A DNA stretch of 64,000 nt from Candidatus Gastranaerophilales bacterium (GTDB lineage: Bacteria; Cyanobacteriota; Vampirovibrionia; Gastranaerophilales; Gastranaerophilaceae), in contig CALUXU010000009.1 of assembly GCA_944324825.1 (NCBI GenBank), forward strand, positions 18,960 to 82,959. Reading direction: 5' to 3'. Positions 61,941-64,000 of this stretch are shown piece after piece. The notes beneath the pieces were generated by a model that saw nothing but the letters and a program-made list of their open reading frames with translations, was not told where the DNA came from and made no database searches. The position numbers and the translations under genes were made by a program. Numbering within the stretch: the stretch's first letter is position 1; each line of letters starts with the position of its first letter.

Positions 61941-62125
61941 TTTATCACCTCCCTTCCGGCGATTTCTTCGTTATTGTGTGCCGGGGGTGATAAGCTGCAG
62001 GTACTTACCTACGATAAAATTTTACTATAATTTCGTCTATTTGTCTATGCTAATATTAAAATAAAATCTAATAATATTTTATCTTATAATAGACATTAGT
62101 TGGTTTGGTATGATACAATAATTTT

Positions 62126-63472
62126 ATGAATTCACCTTATCAGGATTATTTGAATAACGTAAAAGAAAAAGTATCGAGTACCCTTGACAGTACACAGTTA
62201 TATCAGTTCAAAGGAACTGTATCAAAGTTATTGGGTTTGACCGTAGAGGTTAAACTTCCGGGATTGAAGATAGGTGATTTATGTTATATTGAAACCTATG
62301 ACGGAAAAAGAAAACCGGCAGAGGTTGTTGCTTTTAAGGGTGAGACGGCACAATTACTTTTACTATTGGACGGTACTGGTATAGGTCAGGGGAGCTTGGT
62401 AATTTCGACGGGGCAGCCTATTATTATCCCTGTCGGTGATTTTCTTTTGGGCAGATTGATAAACCCTATGGGAGAACCGATTGACGGGAAGCCGCTGGAT
62501 ACTACGAATGCGATGTGGCGTTCCATTGAGGGACCTCCTCCGGGGCCGTTTGAGCGTCCGATTATTACAGAGATGTTTTCAACGGGTGTGCGTGCGATTG
62601 ACGGCTGTATGACAATGGGCTGCGGACAGCGTTTGGGCTTATTTGCCGGTTCCGGTGTTGGGAAAAGTACTTTACTTGGTATGATTGCGAGAAACTCTGA
62701 CGCGGATGTTAACGTTGTTGCGTTGATTGGAGAACGTGGTCGTGAGGTTAAAGAATTTATTGAGGATTCACTCGGGGTTGAGGGTATGAAGAAATCGGTT
62801 ATTGTTTGTTCAACCGGTGACCAGCCTCCGTTGATTCGTCAAAAAGCGTTGCTTGCGGCGACCGCTGTATGTGAGTATTTTAGGGATCAGGGGAAAAAGG
62901 TTTTCTTGATGACGGATACGGTTACACGTTGTGCGATGGCGGGCCGTGAAGTTGGTTTGTCTATCGGAGAGCCGCCAACGATGAAGGGTTATCCTCCGTC
63001 AATATTTTCTTGGCTTCAAAAGGTTTTGGAGCGTGCGGGTAACAGTCCGAAGGGATCTATTACTGCTTTATATACTGTTTTGATGGAAGGTGATGATATT
63101 TCGGACCCTATTGTTGATATTGTGCGTGGTATTGTGGACGGTCACATATTTTTGTCCAGAAAAGTTGCGGAGAGCAACCATTATCCGGCGATAGATGTTT
63201 TGGGAAGTATATCAAGGCTTATGTCTGCGATTGCATCCCCTGAGCATAAGGCTGCAGCGGGGAAAATGAGAGCGTTGTTATCTTTGTATCGTGAGAATAA
63301 GGACTTGATTGATGTAGGTATGTATCAGCCGGGCAGTAACCCGAGACTTGATATTGCAATCGAGATGATGCCGCAGATTAACGCATTTTTGCAGCAAAGA
63401 ACATCAGATATTGTATCCATGGATTCTACAATTAATACTCTTGTTGAAATGATGGCAAATGTTGATATTTAG
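62126..63472 (+). CDS. fliI: FliI/YscN-family flagellar or type III export ATPase
   Basis: 448 residues. An F1-beta-like hexameric ATPase: Walker A LFAGSGVGKSTLLG near 178, VVALIGERGREVKEFIED, SVIVCSTGDQPPLIRQKA, Walker B VFLMTDTVTRCAMAGREVGLSIGEPP, and KGSITALYTVLMEGDD are characteristic of FliI/YscN rather than F1 beta or Rho. It drives unfolding and export of type III substrates with FliH and FliJ, neither of which is adjacent. An extended -10 TGATACAAT ends 6 nt before the ATG. A flagellar versus injectisome role cannot be told from this gene alone. Confidence 0.92.
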   Translation: MNSPYQDYLNNVKEKVSSTLDSTQLYQFKGTVSKLLGLTVEVKLPGLKIGDLCYIETYDGKRKPAEVVAFKGETAQLLLLLDGTGIGQGSLVISTGQPIIIPVGDFLLGRLINPMGEPIDGKPLDTTNAMWRSIEGPPPGPFERPIITEMFSTGVRAIDGCMTMGCGQRLGLFAGSGVGKSTLLGMIARNSDADVNVVALIGERGREVKEFIEDSLGVEGMKKSVIVCSTGDQPPLIRQKALLAATAVCEYFRDQGKKVFLMTDTVTRCAMAGREVGLSIGEPPTMKGYPPSIFSWLQKVLERAGNSPKGSITALYTVLMEGDDISDPIVDIVRGIVDGHIFLSRKVAESNHYPAIDVLGSISRLMSAIASPEHKAAAGKMRALLSLYRENKDLIDVGMYQPGSNPRLDIAIEMMPQINAFLQQRTSDIVSMDSTINTLVEMMANVDI

Positions 63473-63832
63473 TAACCGGTGGATAGTGAGGGGGTAAATA
63501 TAATCACGTCATTCTGAGGCTTTAGCCGAAGAATCTCTTTTTGACCGGTGATTAAGGGGATTTAAGAATTCCCTCTCCTTATAGGAGAGGGATTAAAGGG
63601 TGAGGTGTAGGTTTAGTGATTTGTGACTGGTGAATAGAAACCTGTCATTGCGAGGCTTTAGCCGCGGCAATCTTAAAAGATTACTTCGTCACTTCCCTCC
63701 TCGTAATGACATTCTGAGCGTAAGCGAAGAATCGCAATATTTCGGCAGCAAAGCATTAACCCAATACATTTGCCCCCCCCTACTTTAAACTTGTAAGCAC
63801 AATCTAAACCCAATACATTTACCCCTTTACCC
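63473..63832. other. Repeat-rich intergenic region
   Basis: No gene. It holds GAGGGGGTAAATATAATC just after fliI, a CCCTCTCCT/AGGAGAGGG palindrome with GGTGAGGTGTAGG near 63570-63610, a REP-like element at 63644-63710, and CCCAATACATTTACCCC words at 63763-63832. Confidence 0.5.
63644..63710. repeat. REP/MITE-like element
   Basis: GTCATTGCGAG and CTCGTAATGAC ends as at 14694-14804, with GGCAATC and GATTACTTCGTC inside; 67 bp. Confidence 0.6.
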
Positions 63833-64000
63833 CTACACATGTGCTTCTGTTTTTCTGAACTGCATTTCGTATAGGGCTTTGTATTTCCCGTTTTCTATTC
63901 TCATCAAATCTTCGTGAGTCCCGAGTTCAACAAGATGACCTTCATTGATTACGGCTATTCTTGATGCATTCTGTATCGTTGATAAACGGTGAGCAATTAC
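63833..64000 (-). CDS. ABC exporter (ABCB/MsbA-type) C-terminus, partial
   Basis: The last 55 codons of a minus-strand gene; the rest lies beyond the window. The H-loop His is in [19 protein letters not shown], followed by [14 protein letters not shown] and a short tail ending AHV. This pattern is typical of type IV ABC exporters with fused membrane and ATPase domains, such as lipid or drug flippases. The stop codon runs straight into GGGGTAAAGGGGTAAATG. No substrate can be assigned. Confidence 0.88.
   Translation of the reverse strand, partial: VIAHRLSTIQNASRIAVINEGHLVELGTHEDLMRIENGKYKALYEMQFRKTEAHV

Noticed and set aside
61870..62064. 64-codon plus-strand ORF starting MNNKAICKAAITA
   Set aside because: It is the antisense of the module D peptide hairpin. 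It has no ribosome binding site, and the opposite strand has a near-perfect one.

Overview
The window reads as one stretch of an AT-rich bacterial chromosome, most likely a non-photosynthetic relative of Cyanobacteria (Vampirovibrionia/Melainabacteria, possibly Gastranaerophilales). The lineage call is an inference. It rests on the cyanobacterial-type ATP synthase order a, c, b', b, delta, alpha, gamma with a duplicated b subunit and no beta/epsilon genes alongside, a SigA-like sigma factor, high AT content, and peptidoglycan and AsmA-type envelope genes with no photosynthesis genes. No rRNA genes and no CRISPR array were seen.

Layout. 1-1.7 kb: a two-component pair (response regulator, then a histidine kinase cut by the window edge). 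2.1-3.3 kb: tRNA-Arg with a tRNA-derived remnant, a small ORF and two XRE-type regulators. 3.3-11.5 kb: a tight murF-mraY-murD-ftsW-murG-rsgA-prenyl synthase-DUF212 operon. 11.5-17.7 kb: hibernation factor, nitroreductase, acetyltransferase-like protein, SDR and a GGDEF/HD-GYP protein. 17.8-20.5 kb: rpmG, tRNA-Trp, secE, nusG, rplK, rplA. 21.5-26.6 kb: the ATP synthase operon on the minus strand. 26.7-32.3 kb: DciA-like, NrnA-like, YihY-like, a Cys-rich secreted protein and glyS. 32.4-41.7 kb: a minimal integrase, an HlyD cluster, trpS, a lytic transglycosylase, DUF3800 and MarR. 41.8-55.6 kb: an AsmA-like giant, a coiled-coil protein, glutaredoxin, rpsP, glf, a tandem UvrD-like helicase and a sigma factor. 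55.7-64 kb: a 1547-residue Pro-rich repeat protein, a CoA-disulfide-reductase-like enzyme, a FliI/YscN ATPase and an ABC exporter fragment.

The most interesting signal is four compact intergenic modules (about 11.54-11.85, 20.68-20.96, 32.38-32.68 and 61.78-62.05 kb). In each, a minus-strand promoter drives a 24-26 residue hydrophobic peptide with a strong ribosome binding site. A convergent plus-strand TTGACA/AATAAT promoter drives a short RNA that runs into the peptide gene. This is the layout of type I toxin-antitoxin systems. Three modules are paralogues that keep the peptide reading frame while their flanks drift. The fourth encodes an unrelated peptide with the same promoter geometry and a sequestered ribosome binding site.

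Other structure not explained by ordinary genes: tandem 97-bp hairpin units built on the 5' half of tRNA-Trp and a mirror-image remnant built on the 3' half of tRNA-Arg; a recurring -10 box exactly 6 nt before the start codon, predicting leaderless mRNAs; G-rich GGGGTAAAT words just after stop codons and inside a coding region; and a possible secretion-ruler protein near the FliI-type ATPase.
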